From NCBI GenBank assembly GCA_024114885.1, contig CP099427.1, forward strand, positions 2,158,001-2,222,000: a stretch of DNA of 64,000 bases, written 5' to 3'. Each line of letters starts with the position of its first letter. The stretch's first letter is position 1. The translations under genes were made by a program, and so were the position numbers. Source of the DNA: Septoria linicola. Lineage: Eukaryota; Ascomycota; Dothideomycetes; Mycosphaerellales; Mycosphaerellaceae. Positions 22,893-35,783 of this stretch are shown in pieces. The notes below the pieces were generated by a model. It was given only the letters and a program-made list of their open reading frames with translations, ran no database searches and was not told where the DNA came from.

Positions 22893-24289
22893 TGTCGTCG
22901 CCGGGTTAGGTGGTGCGAAGAGAGGACAATCCTGCTTAAAGCGCGACAAGCATCAAAGAAGTAGTAGGACGAGGAGGCGATCTGGCCATCATATAGCAAA
23001 CAGTGGTACACCAGATTGTGCCTCGGTGCTTGCGGCGGCGTTGTGATGCAGCTGTCTCCAGAATTGTGGCTTCTTGGTCTCGCTGGAGTCCCCACGAAAT
23101 CGAACTCTAAGGTGGGCTTGTCCCGGAAAAGCATTGATCGAGCCAGGCCTCGGCCAGTGCTTCACCCTCACACGTGACATACAGCGAATCACAGCCCTCA
23201 TCATCTGCTTTGTCTCTCAATCTGGATCCATCGCCGCGTGCGAGGCTTCGACTAAGGCCGATCGATTGGGTCTGGCTGACTCTTCTTCGGGACTCCCCTC
23301 ACTATTTGAAGGACAATCATTGGCGGCGAACTCTTGGTATGAATTGGCAGCTGCTAAGCTCTGATTGGATCTTTCGTTCGATGCAAACATGCCATGCCCG
23401 GCAAACATCGTCAAAAATGTCGCTTGCTCAGGCAATCTGTCGCATGGCCACACGTGCAGTAGCGACGCAACATGTGAAGATCGTCTTATACGAGTGCGCT
23501 CGCGTCGTCTCAGAAGTGTCGCAATTATCGCAGTGTGCATCAGACTTACAATTGAGTTTGCGGCATCTGGGTCATGCTTGTCTCCGATGAATCCGGCGTC
23601 GTATAAGACATCTGACGCGAAGCAGCGTGTGCGATCATTGGAGATCAGCTACGAGCTGTTGCGAACTGCGTCGTACAGTTGCGACGTGTGAGGACGGGAT
23701 TTCGCAGTACGGCAGTCTCCGGTCCAGATGCCTCTCATGTACACACCATCCGTTGTGGCTGTACGCTGGGCTCCTCGGAATTCTGGAGACGTGTTTGTGC
23801 CTCGGACACAAGTTGGTGGCAGGAACTAGTGTCGCGTCAACCGGGCATGTGATCGCTTTACAGCTTCACAAAGTATACAATACATAGCGATGATGGTGCT
23901 GAATGTGGCGATTGTTACGCTGCTTCTGGCCATGCCCGTATGTAGAACCACTCGACGTGTTTGGTGAGAGCCGTGGCATCTCGTGCTCTTGTAGGACTTC
24001 GCCTGGCACAGCCCATCAATACCTAGAGTGACCTTGCGGGTGAGGATCGGAACAACGAGGAAAGTGGTGCTAATGTTGATAGACAGATCGACATGTAAGC
24101 ACACGACTGCAATCACCATCGCTCAGTCCTTGATCTCGCGAATCGGCTTCAAGGTCCTCTTCCTACTCATGTCGCTGTACCATTCCTTAAGGCTTCACGA
24201 TGCTCGGTCTGCTCGTCACAGTCCTCAGGCGTGGTGACGGTAGATGTTGTAGCGCCAAGATGGTCGCGCAGCTGCAAAGTTCCTATCAT
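22893..24289. other. Intergenic upstream of the efflux gene
   Basis: Holds the promoter of the TRI12-like gene. Short frames on both strands (for example 23365-23691) show no domain. The right end may include further C-terminal remains of the BTB relic. Confidence 0.5.
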
Positions 24290-24960
24290 GGATCGATGGC
24301 GGCTTGAAAAAGTCCGCATCAAAGTCATTGGGAAAGTGAAGAAGCTCGGCCACCTATCGATGTCCTTTGTTTCACCACCACGCGGCTTTGGTCGACCACG
24401 TAGCGGTAGGGTCGAAGTCCGGAAGCAGAGAGTCATTGCTCTTCTCGATGAAGGTGTATGTCGAGGACAATAAAGGCTGCCCGTTCTCGCGCTTCTTCAC
24501 CAGGAGCGTGACGATGTCGTTGTGGAGCTTGCCAATCCCTCTGCAGTTTGTGAAGGCGAGAGGAGGTTTACGAGCAGTTCGAGGTTGGGAAAAGTATATC
24601 CAAATGGGTCGTCTGCATCTGCCCCAGCACTGGTTCTCAACCTCTCCCAGGGCTGCCGATGGGTGGCGGAGTCTTCACTGAGCGTAGTCCATTCAAGGCT
24701 AACAGGGAGCTCTTCCGCTGCGTCTGCCCTGGAAAGTCCTGTCATGGTCGGCGATCTATCGCTGAGACGAGCTTGATAGCCAGCATAGTCTCTGTGCTCG
24801 TCGACAGTCAGTGGAAATAGCCTATGGAGGTTCAGCCAGTCAAGGAATACAGAGAAGTCCTCCACCGTCTCTTCCTGCAGCAACACCCTGTTGCGCGCTG
24901 TCATTCAAAGCCTCCTTCGAGTGCACCACTGAACTAAGTGGAGTATTTGAACATGAGGGG
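24290..24960 (-). pseudogene. BTB/POZ-domain gene relic
   Basis: Read leftwards from about 24960, a broken BTB domain appears. The segment FSGALEGGFE (about 24937-24908) ends at a TGA. After a frame change comes RNRVLLQEETVEDFSVFLDWLNLHRL (about 24895-24815), the beta-strand and helix that follow the dimer core in fungal BTB proteins. After another shift near 24550, GIGKLHNDIVTLLVKKREN and STYTFIEKS (about 24535-24430) match the following helices. A stop in place of an expected tyrosine lies just before FSGALEG. There are at least two frameshifts and one stop, so it is not functional. BTB proteins of this fungal type are large families with mostly unknown roles. Confidence 0.65.
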
Positions 24961-26446
24961 TGATGCAAGGTCAATTGTGGGGGTTCATGGGCGATGTCGA
25001 CTCACCTACCTGCTGGCACGTTACATATTGAACGCCGCCAACGTCGAGATCGTGGAGCACTCACTAGATCACACATCTGGTAGACTATCTGGCGCGCACC
25101 TAGTACAGAGCTGTTTGTAACAAACCGTGCTGTCGGTTTGCTTCTCTTGGTCCGGACATCGCACAGTTGCCGAAGTAGCTCGTCGTTCCGCAAATTGATG
25201 GTCTCAGGACTTTGTCGTCGTCTTGATAAAGCCACGAAGACATGGCGAGGGAATTCTCTAGGAAGGCTCGCTTCCATCTCCAGAGAAAATCATCTGATTC
25301 AGAACCTCGTATACAACGTGTTCATGGAGATTATCGTGGGCTGAAGAGAGAGCGAATCCAAGCACCAAATGCTTCTCTGGCTGCCTGGTCTGTGAGAAGA
25401 GGATCATTGCTGCGACTTTGCCAAGTGCGTCGATTCTTTCATCGCGACAGCACGTGTAAAGCTTGTGAGATCTGCCTCGTCGATCGCAACACTGACATGC
25501 TTTGCGCTGACCTTCCAGACCTCCAGGCGCTGCAAGTCTCCAGGTAAAGCCGCCTGATCTGGGATGGTACCGTCGATCGGCGGCATAGGTTTGAGACGTC
25601 CACTGTACAGCCGGAGTCCTGGACCGATGAAATACTGAGTCCACCTCCAAAGGTAGTTGAACGTCGAAGATCGTCAGCTAATGGCTACGGCAGACACTCT
25701 TCGTGCAATCCAACGTGAACTCGGGTCTTTTCCCAGCAAGCGCGAACTCGTGAGTTGAGACAGAAATTCGCTTTGGCCAAATGAAGAAGCCATCCAGTAG
25801 AGCTTCTGAGTATTGTCTGTGCCAAACACTTTTACACCGTTGGGTTCGGTGATTTGTGCAACTTGTAAAGATGACTTCTGCGCGAGGAGAAAAAGGTCCG
25901 TCTAGCTAGCTGAGAAATCGTAGCACTGCGAGGAGCGTCGTCTTGTGTCTGACCGCTGCGTGCCAGGGCATGAGTTCGATACAGTAAAATCTTTTCAGCC
26001 GAATCTCCATGATGGGTTCGGCATTCTTGTCTGGCAAGCCTACCAACAGTCTCGTTTCACCAATGCGAGCTGCCTAAGGAGGATGAAGAGGGTTTGCGTC
26101 GGACATGGCGTCGTCCCCTAAGCTATATTTCATGGCTGCCTGAACAGTCGAGGCTGATGATGAGTGAACGTGGTACGCGAACGCGGCCGAGACAACAGCC
26201 CGACGGCAGAACTTTCGACCGACGTGTCAATTTCGTGTCATAAAACAAAACTCTTGGCATGTCTGGAAGCCACAAGAGCCACAGCGGCCACGAATCTCAC
26301 TCTTTCTCCTTCATCCTCTGCTTTTCATTGACCGAGTTTACGAGGTCTATCTTACTCTACGAAAAAAACAGGGTCCAAAAATGATTGGCTGTGAGTGTGC
26401 AACGAAAATGCGTTATCACGTGAACTGTGCCTAAGGCCCTAGACTC
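24961..26446. other. Intergenic with unassigned coding-like remains
   Basis: Minus-strand frames at 25002-25277, 25258-25650 and 25404-25586 overlap in different frames and might be pieces of another broken gene, but no domain is clear. Nothing is recognised between 25700 and 26340. Around 26354-26390 a segment starting CTACGAAAAAAAC resembles the outer end of the hairpin that follows. Confidence 0.4.
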
Positions 26447-26587
26447 GACGTTTTTCGTAGAAGTTCTTTCGACTCTACCTACCTATTAGGCGTAGTAAGC
26501 GACGGTATAGGAAAGGTTACGGACTATAAAGTCGCTTACTACGCCTAATAGGTAGGTAGAGTCGAAAGAACTTCTACGAAAAACGTC
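26447..26587. repeat. Perfect 57-base inverted repeat (long hairpin)
   Basis: Positions 26447-26503 and 26531-26587 are exact reverse complements with a 27-base spacer (26504-26530). The match stops abruptly at both ends. The arm runs from GACGTTTTTCGTAG to CGTAGTAAGCGAC. No obvious target-site duplication flanks it. Degenerate look-alikes of the arm occur at about 26354-26390 and 26599-26630. It could be a foldback or MITE-like element, or the stem of a transcribed hairpin. No coding capacity. Confidence 0.9.
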
Positions 26588-27236
26588 CAATATTGGCCAG
26601 CTTACTAATCCTTTTTGAGTAGGTAGGATTGACCGAGCGCTACGGTCAGATCTTTGCGTTTACGCGACAGGGACTTCATCTTCACCGAGTATCAGGGCTT
26701 CTGCGCGTGTCTTACAGGACTGATATGCTTACACTGTGATCCTAGAATGACAAAGTTTGCTCACTAGAGCAGACATATCACAGCCGGTCAATCCTGCCCA
26801 AGACTTGCCATCTCCTTCGCCCTCGGTAGGATCAAGGCCGGCGGCGTCTCTGCTTCACAAGGCTGGTCAAAGCAAGCGAGAAATGCCCAGCATCTCTCAC
26901 GTGGTCACAGAGGCTAGAGTGTATCTGGCACTGTGGGCTGACTTCTGCATCGCATTGACTTTCTGGACCACAGTCTAGGTTCCACAATCACACTGTCCGC
27001 ATGAAAGTCGCGTGTCGAAAGGACAGCATCATCCCAAAACTGCATGCGGATGGTATACCAAGACAGCCTCGACGGCGAGTCCGTTCACCACATACTGCAG
27101 CCCATGCGCCTGCGCAAGTCATGGTCTGACGGTGTAGCGATGTCTGCTGAAGTATATGTGTAGCAGCACTTCGCAAAGGCAAGGTCTCTCTTCATGCGTC
27201 TTACTCTTGATTGACTCGCCTTCAGTACCACCAATC
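26588..27236. other. Intergenic
   Basis: No supported gene. The stretch at 26599-26630 shows weak similarity to the hairpin arm. Confidence 0.5.
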
Positions 27237-28080
27237 ATGGAACTACAACTATCTGCTACCTGGATCCTTGAGGTCGTGGCATGCGTGCTCAGCATCGGCT
27301 TTCTTGCCGCAATGGCAGGTGTGCTTGGACATGCTGACGAACAAATTGTGCTGAGCTGGCATGGCCTGACACTCAACACTATCATCTCCATACTTGGCAC
27401 GGCAAGCAAGCTCTGTGCAATGTTCGTGCTTGGTGCTGCAATCGCGCAGTCGAAATGGGCAATTTTCTCGCGTAGTCCGCGATCGCTACTGGAGTTCGAG
27501 GCTGTTGAGCAAGCAGGCCGCGGTGCCTTTGGCGCTGCGAAGCTGCTTGTCACCACCCGGAAAGTGTAAGACAACATAACCAACCACGATCTGAGGACTC
27601 CACCACTAACGAATCAGGGCTACGGTTGGCGCAATTGCCATCTTGCTGTCTCTGGCATTCGACCCTTTTGCACAGCAGATCGTGCAGTTTGATCAAGACA
27701 TGGAATGGGCCAATAGCTCTGCAGCCGCTCTGCCACGTGCTCAGAGATTTAGTGCCGGCAATCGTGTTCAGACCGCGCATGTGGCTATCGATACTGGCAA
27801 TCTCAGTATGTTCAAACACCTCGAGTCTCTGAGCGCCGGCTAATCGAGTGCAGCACGAGGATCGGGCGAGCCAAGTGGTCTGTATGTTGACACAGACTTC
27901 TCAATACAATCTTCAGTTCTTTACGGCCTATCACATTCGATGGAGAATGTGATGCAACAGCTGCCGGCTCTTTGTCCTTCTGGTAATTGCACATGGCCCA
28001 CCTCAGAGTCCTTGGCCGTGTGTAGCACTTGCAAGGATGTATTCTTCTCAAGTGTATGTCGCTGTATGGGGTGATCAATG
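27237..28080 (+). pseudogene. DUF3176 membrane-protein gene with an in-frame stop
   Basis: Exon 1 (27237-27565) and exon 2 (from 27618) join across a 52-base intron with donor GTGTAAGA split as GT/GTAAGA. The product has the DUF3176 pattern: a first helix WILEVVACVLSIGFLAAMA, then SWHGLTLNTIISILGT, SKWAIFSR, FEAVEQAGRGAFGAAKLL and a third helix ending LSLAFDPFAQQIVQF. The frame stops at TAA 27841-27843 after 184 residues. The same frame then continues open and at 27973-28034 carries the family hallmark CPSGNCTWPTSESLAVCSTC, followed by a plausible GTATGT donor near 28053. So the gene is intact apart from this single nonsense codon in the part I can follow. Full-length relatives are several hundred residues longer. 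Frames up to about 28454 may be more of it. Function of the family is unknown. Confidence 0.75.
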
Positions 28081-28640
28081 ACCACCTGCTAGCTCTCTCC
28101 AAATGCTGTCAGCATGAGCAGGCTGCCAGTAGCTCAGCCAGTTGTTGTTCGTCCTACTTGTTCATTCAGAGAAGCCGACACTTCCGCTTATTCTATCGTA
28201 CCGAGTGGGCAGGGTGTGCACCGAATCCCAAGCTCATCCTAACCGACTTATTTGCAATCTCGAACTTTTCCAGGCTCAAGGGCACAATTGATAGCTTGAT
28301 AACTCTGCCCATGCCTAAGACGGCCAATGCACTTGTGTCTCCTACATTTCCTTCCTTCCATTGCTGTCAGGTATTGCATGACTCTCTGCGATATAGCCCG
28401 CAGTGCACCGATACTGTGCTCGACCCGATCGACCAGTGCAGCTTCAGCTCATGATCATGCAGAGATTGTACTCGGACAATTCCACGACTTCCAGTCTCGA
28501 CGGTCGTGATCGCCTGCCAGATCGTCTGCGATCTGGCCAGGCCTAAGAACCCGAACTGTATACAAATCCGGTTTCCGTATTTTGACGGCCTAAGACTTCG
28601 ACCACAACAGTGATCAGAGCCCGAGAAGAGTTGAGACCTC
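28081..28640. other. Probable 3' remains of the DUF3176 gene
   Basis: The frame at 28029-28454 has no stop until 28454 and could encode a divergent C-terminal part, but I cannot match it with confidence. The base content is still balanced here; it turns AT-rich from about 28640. Confidence 0.4.
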
Positions 28641-29235
28641 GTTTATAGGAGACCTTTGTAATGGACATAGAAGTTGAATAATGAATAGCTATTCAGGGGA
28701 TTTAATTCATTCAATCGTTGAATGAATTTGAATGCTTCAGCCCCTAAATATTATAAATATTCAAGATTCAATAGGAATAGTAGTACTAATCTACTTAGCG
28801 CCAAGCTTAGCTAATACTCTTATAGATAGCTATTAATATACTATCCGTATTACTAATAAGCGCTAAGTCTACGCGTACGTTTAGTAGCGCTAGGCGTACT
28901 ATTATTCTATAGACACGCTCGTAGCTTAATAGTACTACTATAACTTAGTCTAAATATACTAAAAGTTAGTAGAAGTTAGGTATTACTAAGATTATAGTAG
29001 ATAGCGCTATAGAATAAGTTATTACTACTACGTATATAGATAATTATTAAATATTTAGAGTAAATATTACGATTAAATTAAGTAATTAAATTAAATCTAA
29101 ATCTAGATTATTAAATAATAATATTTAAGATTTAACTTCTATAATATAGATAGCTATTCTAGTAGATATAAGAGAAGGCTAAGTTATTAAGAGAGAAGGA
29201 GTTAAGAAAGGATAAGCTAGCTCTTATAAGAGGAC
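28641..29235. repeat. AT-rich RIP-type relic at the block boundary
   Basis: The sequence becomes AT-rich with many TA steps. An imperfect inverted repeat lies at about 28693-28746 (CAGGGGATTTAATTCATTCAA pairing with TTGAATGAATTTGAATG..CAGCCCCT). The remainder contains repeated TAGCGCTA-type words. It does not match the copia family to its right, so it is probably another mutated repeat into which copy II inserted. Confidence 0.5.
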
Positions 29236-29487
29236 TATTAAGAATATATCCTAGATAGTTAGTCTAGATATAGGTATTTAAGTATAGTTCTAGATATCTA
29301 AGGTATCTACCTAAGGCTTAATAAGAGGTATATCTTACTTCTCTTTCTTCTCTTCTTAGATAACTAACTTAATTAACTTTATATTTAGTTCCTAGTATAT
29401 TACTACTATACTATATATATAAGTTAGTTTAAGATTAATCTTCTATTCTTCTTTACTATACTATACCCTCCTTAATATTATATAGTA
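29236..29487 (+). mobile_element. Copy II, 5' LTR, first part
   Basis: Starts TATTAAGAATAT, the RIP-altered form of the TGTTAAGAATG LTR start. It is cut after TAGTA by insertion of copy I and resumes at 35789. The two parts add up to 277 bases, exactly one LTR. Confidence 0.9.
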
Positions 29488-29764
29488 TATTAAGAATGTA
29501 TCCTAGATAGTTAGTCTAGATATAGACATCTAAGCATAGTTCTAGATGCCTAAGGCATCTACCTAAGGCTTAGTAAGAGGTATATCTTGCTTCTCTTTCT
29601 TCTCTTCTTAGACAACTAACTCAATTAACTTTGTATTTAGTTCCTAGCATATTACTACTATACTATATATATAAGTTAGTTCAAGATTAATCCCCTATTC
29701 TTCTTTACTACGCTATACCCTCCTTGACATTATATAGTATATAATACGCCCTCTACTTTTAATA
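29488..29764 (+). repeat. Copy I 5' LTR
   Basis: 277 bases, starting TATTAAGAATG and ending CTTTTAATA. Both termini are RIP-altered from TG..CA. Confidence 0.92.
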
Positions 29765-32700
29765 GGTTATAAGCCCGGGTTTATATACTAAATAGGAGCA
29801 ACCTATATTAGTATAGGTTACTTGTATCCCTTATAGTTTATAGAAAACATTTAGGGCCTAGAAGTTTCCCTAACTATATTACTAATAAAGCTAGTTTATA
29901 CCTAGTAGTATACAAGTTAGTAAAGATCTCTATAAGACAGTAGTATGTTTCTACTTTATTAATACCTGCCTAGTCTCTACTATTATACCTAGTATTACTA
30001 GAGTTAGAAGAGGCTACCTAGCCTTCCTACTACCTAGTAGCAGAAACTCTGCTAAGAGAGAAAGATCTAAGTCTTAGTAATTTCCTAAATACGAGGAATC
30101 CCTATCCCTTAGAGCTAGTCTCTCTACTATAAGAAATTACTCTTCTCTAGAATCCTTAGCTAGCCTAAAGCATTCTACTAATTATTTATTCTATTTACCT
30201 ATTTCTATAATAGACTAAGAGGATAAGAAGAGCTAAAGGATTCTAATCCTAGATAGAACTAACTAGAAGAAATAGTTCAAGCTATAGATAGACAAGCTAG
30301 AAGGAAAGGACTAGTTCTAGGTAATTAGCTAACTAATTATTAGAGGGAACCTATATATAGTTTAGTAGGACACTAGTCTCTAGATACATATTACTTAGAA
30401 TCAATACTTCTTAAAAGACAATATAGTATATAGGTTTAGTATTAGATGTAGTATTAGTAAAGATAATAAGATAGAGCTAGAGATATAGTATATTACTATA
30501 TTAGTAGCTAAGATATAGGTAATTCTCTAGAACAAGTATAATAGAGTCCTAAAGTCCTATACTATAGGTCTGATTAAGTAGTTTATTATATATAGGATGT
30601 TACCTAATAAGACAATTAGGGAAGTATAGAGATACCTTAGAGTCCTAGGTAAGAGGATTACTAAGATTAATCCTTAGGAAACTTACTACTAGAGCTAAGA
30701 GAAAAGACTAAAGTATCTTCTATAGTCCCTACCTATATTATACTAAGTAGCTAAGGATACTATTATAACCTAACTATCCTTAGATATAGATACTATCCTC
30801 CTTCTACTTAAGTCCTAAGAGGTAAGAGACAATCTAGACAAAATAGATATAGGTTTAGCTATATTCTATCCTAGGTAGCCCTACTAAGGAAAGTCTCTAC
30901 TAATATACTAGCTCTATAAAAAAGGGAAGCACTAGTTAAAAGATTGTCCTAACCTCTCTACTACTAAGAAACTGTCCTAGTAAAGAAACAGTACTAAGAA
31001 CTAGAAGGACCCTTAGAGATTATTCCTTAGAGGAAGGGTTAGAAGATTCCCTTTACTAAGGAATGCTAGATATATTAAGAAAGCTATCTATAAGTTATTA
31101 TTATATAATAAGCTAAAGAAGGCTATCTAGAGAATAGGTAAGTAGCTTTAGAGGATAGAAAAATCTAGAAAGCTTCTAAAGAAAGGATTTTTAGCCTAGG
31201 AGTCTAGTTCTAGTTCTAATTCTAGAACTTATTCTAGTTCTAGAAGTAATAATAATTCCCTATTAGAAGATAATAATTAAGATAAATTGGCCTATTCTAT
31301 AATTAAGGCTAAAGGCAAGTTGTTACCCTAAGAATAGCTCTTAGATTCCTATACCTTATCCTATATAACTAACTAACTATCCTTCTTTAGATTAGTAAAG
31401 CTACTAAGGAAGAAAGTATAGATTAAGGTAGGAGGAGGATACCTCTATATAACCTACTCTAGACTAGTATAGATAAAAGGAATCTTAGGAGGAGAAGTTC
31501 TACTTAATAGGGTACTATTTGTTCCTAATCTTAAAGTAAATCTTATATTATAGGATTAGTTTAGTAAGTAATTTAGAGTCTAAAAGCCTAATTTTACTCT
31601 TACCTCCCTAGATAGTCAAATAGTTATAAAGACTAAGCTAGTTAGAGGTGTTCTATTTGTTAGTAAGATATTACCTCTCTTATAGGAAAAGTTATATTAC
31701 TTACTATATAATCCTATAGAGGTTAATAATGCCTATACTGCCCTATTAGAGAAGGATCTAAAATAGTAGGAGCTATAGTATAGAAGATTTATATACTTTA
31801 GAAGAGGGTTACTCTTAAACCTTTATAAAGTTACTAACCTAAAGGAAAGAATTCTAATTCCTAACTAGGAAGAGTATAAGTATAGGATCTATATAATAGG
31901 TAAGATAAAGAAATACCTAGGTAAGTCTATTAAGAGAAGACCTAAAAGGTTAGCCCTTATATTAGTAGATATCTATAGACTATTACTATTATTAGTAAAA
32001 GGTTTTATATAGTAGCTTAAGATTATTAATAACTTCTTAAGAAAGAAATAGGCATTTCTACTTAAAGCTAGGTTAGATATACTAACTACTCTTTAGAACT
32101 AGAGGATTAAGGTAGAAAGGTAGTTAGTAGCACTCCTTAAGTCTATAAGAGCTAATAATGCTAGAGAAATTACTACTTTAATTAAATAGTAGGAGAAGGA
32201 CTTTAGAATTACTCTTAAGCTAACTAAGGCCTATAATTTACTCTAGAATAGAGTAGTTAAGAGGTCTATCTAAACATTAGAGGCCTCTATTAGAGCAATG
32301 CTTAAAGAGAGCAAGATACCTATTAAGTTTTAGCTAGAAGCCTTTAAAGCATAGATATATATAAGGAATAAGCTCCTAAATAGACCTAATATTAAAAAAT
32401 TCAAGCTCTTACCTAATAAAGCTTTTAATAGGATTAAACTAATAGTCTCCTACCTTAAGGTATAGGGATATAGAGCTATAGTGTATATAGATACAAGAGT
32501 ATAGCCTTAGTAGGCAAGGAGTAATAAACTAATAAATAGAGGAAAGGATACTATATTTGTTAGATACTATAATAATATAGTAAAGGTATAGAAGTTCTAG
32601 GAGCTAGATATAAAGGCTATTAAGTAGTATACTAATATAATCTTCTTTAAAGATAAGCTAGGTAGAGAATTAGACTTAAATATTAAGATTAAGAATCTCC

Positions 32701-35506
32701 CTAGTTCAGCTCTAGAAAGAAGACCTATTAGAAGGCTAAGAGCTATTAGCTAGCCTACTCTATAAGCTAGTAGAGGTACCCTAGGTACTCCTAGTCTAAG
32801 CTAGTAGGAGCCTCCTCCTCCTTAGCTATTAGTATAGGTTTAAGAAAGAAAGAAACTCTTTATACAACTTCTACCTCTACTAGAAGATATAGGAGAGTAT
32901 AGAAAATTCCTAGACTAAGAGAAAGTTAAGAAAGAATCTAAGAATTCTACTTAAGAAACTATAGAGATAGATTAGGAGCAGATAGTCCTAAGGCAAACCC
33001 TTAGAAAGAGGAAAGTATCCTAAGAACTTAATAGATTTAACTAGAAGCTAAAGCTAATTAGGCTTAAGTTAGATTAGAATAGTTAGCTAGATAAGGAAAT
33101 GCTCTTAGAGTATTAGGCTTTCTTCTTAGCTATAAGCTCTATTAACCTAGACATCCTATAGGACCTAGAATTCTTAGAGGAAGTTAAAGAGATTATATTC
33201 TCTACTACTAAAGAAGTAGGAATGTATAAATAGGAGGTTCTAATCTTAAAGAACTATAAGGAAGTAGTAAGTAATCCTAAGTAGGGTTATCTCTAGTAAG
33301 AAGCTATTTAGAAGGAGCTAGATATACTTATAAGCAATAATACCTAGACTATAGTAGTCCTACTAAAAGGGGCTAACTTAGTTACCTTAAAATAGGTCTT
33401 TAATATTAAGAGAAAACTTAGTAGTGCTATTAAAAGGTTCAAGGCAAGACTAGTTATAAGGAGGTTCTCCTAAAAGTATAGAGTAGACTATATAGAAACT
33501 TTTGCCTCTATAGTTAGGTAGGATACTCTAAGAGAATTTATAGCTATAGTCTATAAGAAGGACCTAGTTCTACACTAAGTAGATATAAACAATATATTTA
33601 TAGAGAGCACCCTATATAAGGACATCTATATAATCCTACTACTAGGTATTAACCTACTAACTAATATAGTCTTATAAGTTCTAAGGAGTCTCTATAGGCT
33701 AAAGCAAGCTATAAGAGACTGGAATTAGCTATATATGTTAAAGCTAAAAGGAATAGGATTTAGACAATTAGAAGTAGACCTATGTTTTCTAATCTATAAG
33801 AAAAGGAAAGACCTAATAATCCTAATCTATATTAATAATATACCTATTACTATAGAGAGACTAGAAGATATCCTCTAGTTTAAAGACTAACTTAGTAAGG
33901 TCTTTAAGATCAAAGATCTTAGAGAACTAGACAAGATTCTTAGAATAAGACTAATAAGAAGTAGATAGTAAGGCTAGCTAAAACTTAACTAGAAGCACTA
34001 TATCTAAGAGAACCTAGCTAAGATAGGAATAGGCTAAGAAACTATATTACTAACTCTTTTACTAATAGATAGCTATAAAAGTCTAAAGCCTACTAGACTA
34101 AATAATAAAAGGTATAATAAATAGGAGTACTAATCTATTATTAGAACATAGATATAGCTTATAACTATTATAAGACTAGACATCTTATTTGCCCTTAGAA
34201 GGTTAAGCTCCTATATTAGTAATCTAATAGTAGGACATATAAAGGCTCTAAAGAAGCTAACTAGATACCTAAGATCAAACCTAGACCTTAGTTTAAGATA
34301 CTTAAGGAATAGTTAAGGCTGTCTTACTAGATATATAGACTCTAACTATATAATAGACAAGACTAACAGAGTCTTAATCCTTAGATATGTTTTCTTCCTC
34401 TATAGTATACTAATCTCCTAGATAAGTAAGAAGTAGAAATCTGTAGCTACATCTATAATAGAAGCTAAATATATAGCTATAGGAGTATATATAAAACAGT
34501 TATAGTTCCTTAGTACTCTTTTAAGAGAGCTTAGATACCTAGAGTTAGTAGGAGAATGTTCTTACTAACTAAGGATCCTTAGTAACTAGGAAACTATTAC
34601 TAGAATTAGGCTAATTTAGCTAAAAGGTAATAACTAAGCTACCCTTACTCTAGTTAAGGACTTATATGTTTATAATAAGTCTAAACATATTAATATCTTA
34701 TATAATGCTATAAGAAAGCTCTAGTAGAACAGACTTATCTCTATAGAATATATAAATATAAAAGAGATAGTAGTAGATAGTCTTACTAAGCTAAAGAATA
34801 GACTATAGTTTCAGGAGTTTGTAAGGCAGCTCTACCTTATATAAGAGATATACAAAAGATAACTCCAAGCCTTAGAGTTAGACTAAGAGGAGTCTAAAAG
34901 AAAGATTTTAGTTACTTAACTCCTCCTTAGTTAGACTTTACAAAGTCCTAAATTCCCTTACTAATATTAGACCTATTACTAACTATAATATTACTATATA
35001 GTACCTAGCTAAACTAGACACCCCCTAAGGCTAAGTACTAGTTAATATTAAAGACCTCCTCTATAGTAGCTATTATCTCTACTACTAGTATATAGTTACT
35101 CTACTCTCTAGATTAATATAAGATCTCTATAGCTAAGAATAGTATACCCTAAAGGCTATTAGGGAACTAAGAAGCTATATAGAATATAACTAAGTAGGGG
35201 ACTAGGCTATAAGGAATCTAGGGAGCTATTAGAATTAGCTATAAGAAAGGATAGGGGCAACTTACTAGATAGTCTATGTCCTAAACAATCTACTCCTATA
35301 TAAGAGAGGAGGAAGATCTTATAGAAGGCATTTCTTTTACCCTTTTATAGGAGATAGTAGTATAGAAAGTTTATTAGATTAATAGTTAGTACTGTCTAGT
35401 TATTAGTCTAAAAAGCAAGTACTTAATAACTAATTAAGATTAGGACTAGCATTTAAGTACTATAGATAATCTGTTAAAAGATCTGACTATATAGCATAAG
35501 TAGGAG

Positions 35507-35783
35507 TATTAAGAATATATCCTAGATAGTTAGTCTAGACATAGACATCTAAGTATAGTTCTAGATGCCTAAGGCATCTACCTAAGGCTTAGTAAGAGGT
35601 ATATTTTGCTTCTCTTTCTTCTCTTCTTAGATAACTAACTTAATTAACTTTATATTTGGTTCCTAGCATATTACTACTATACTATATATATAAGTTAGTT
35701 TAAGATTAATCCCCTATTCTTCTTTACTACGCTATACCCTCCTTAACATTATATAGCATATAACACGCTCTCTACTTTTAATA
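35507..35783 (+). repeat. Copy I 3' LTR
   Basis: 277 bases, preceded by the purine-rich AAGTAGGAG (polypurine tract candidate) and followed by the TAGTA duplication. Confidence 0.92.

Larger units (their letters stand above)
29488..35783 (+). mobile_element. Copy I, full-length Ty1/copia LTR retrotransposon, RIP-mutated
   Basis: 6296 bases with LTRs at 29488-29764 and 35507-35783 and a 5-base target duplication TAGTA (29483-29487 and 35784-35788). The primer site GGTTATAAGCCCGGG follows the 5' LTR at 29765. The interior is colinear with the other copies: gag with a C-x2-C-x4-H-x4-C-type knuckle, integrase, copia-type reverse transcriptase and RNase H. Every frame is closed by TAG/TAA. It lies inside the 5' LTR of copy II and shares its LTR variant. 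It cannot make protein and could move only with outside help, if at all. Confidence 0.93.
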
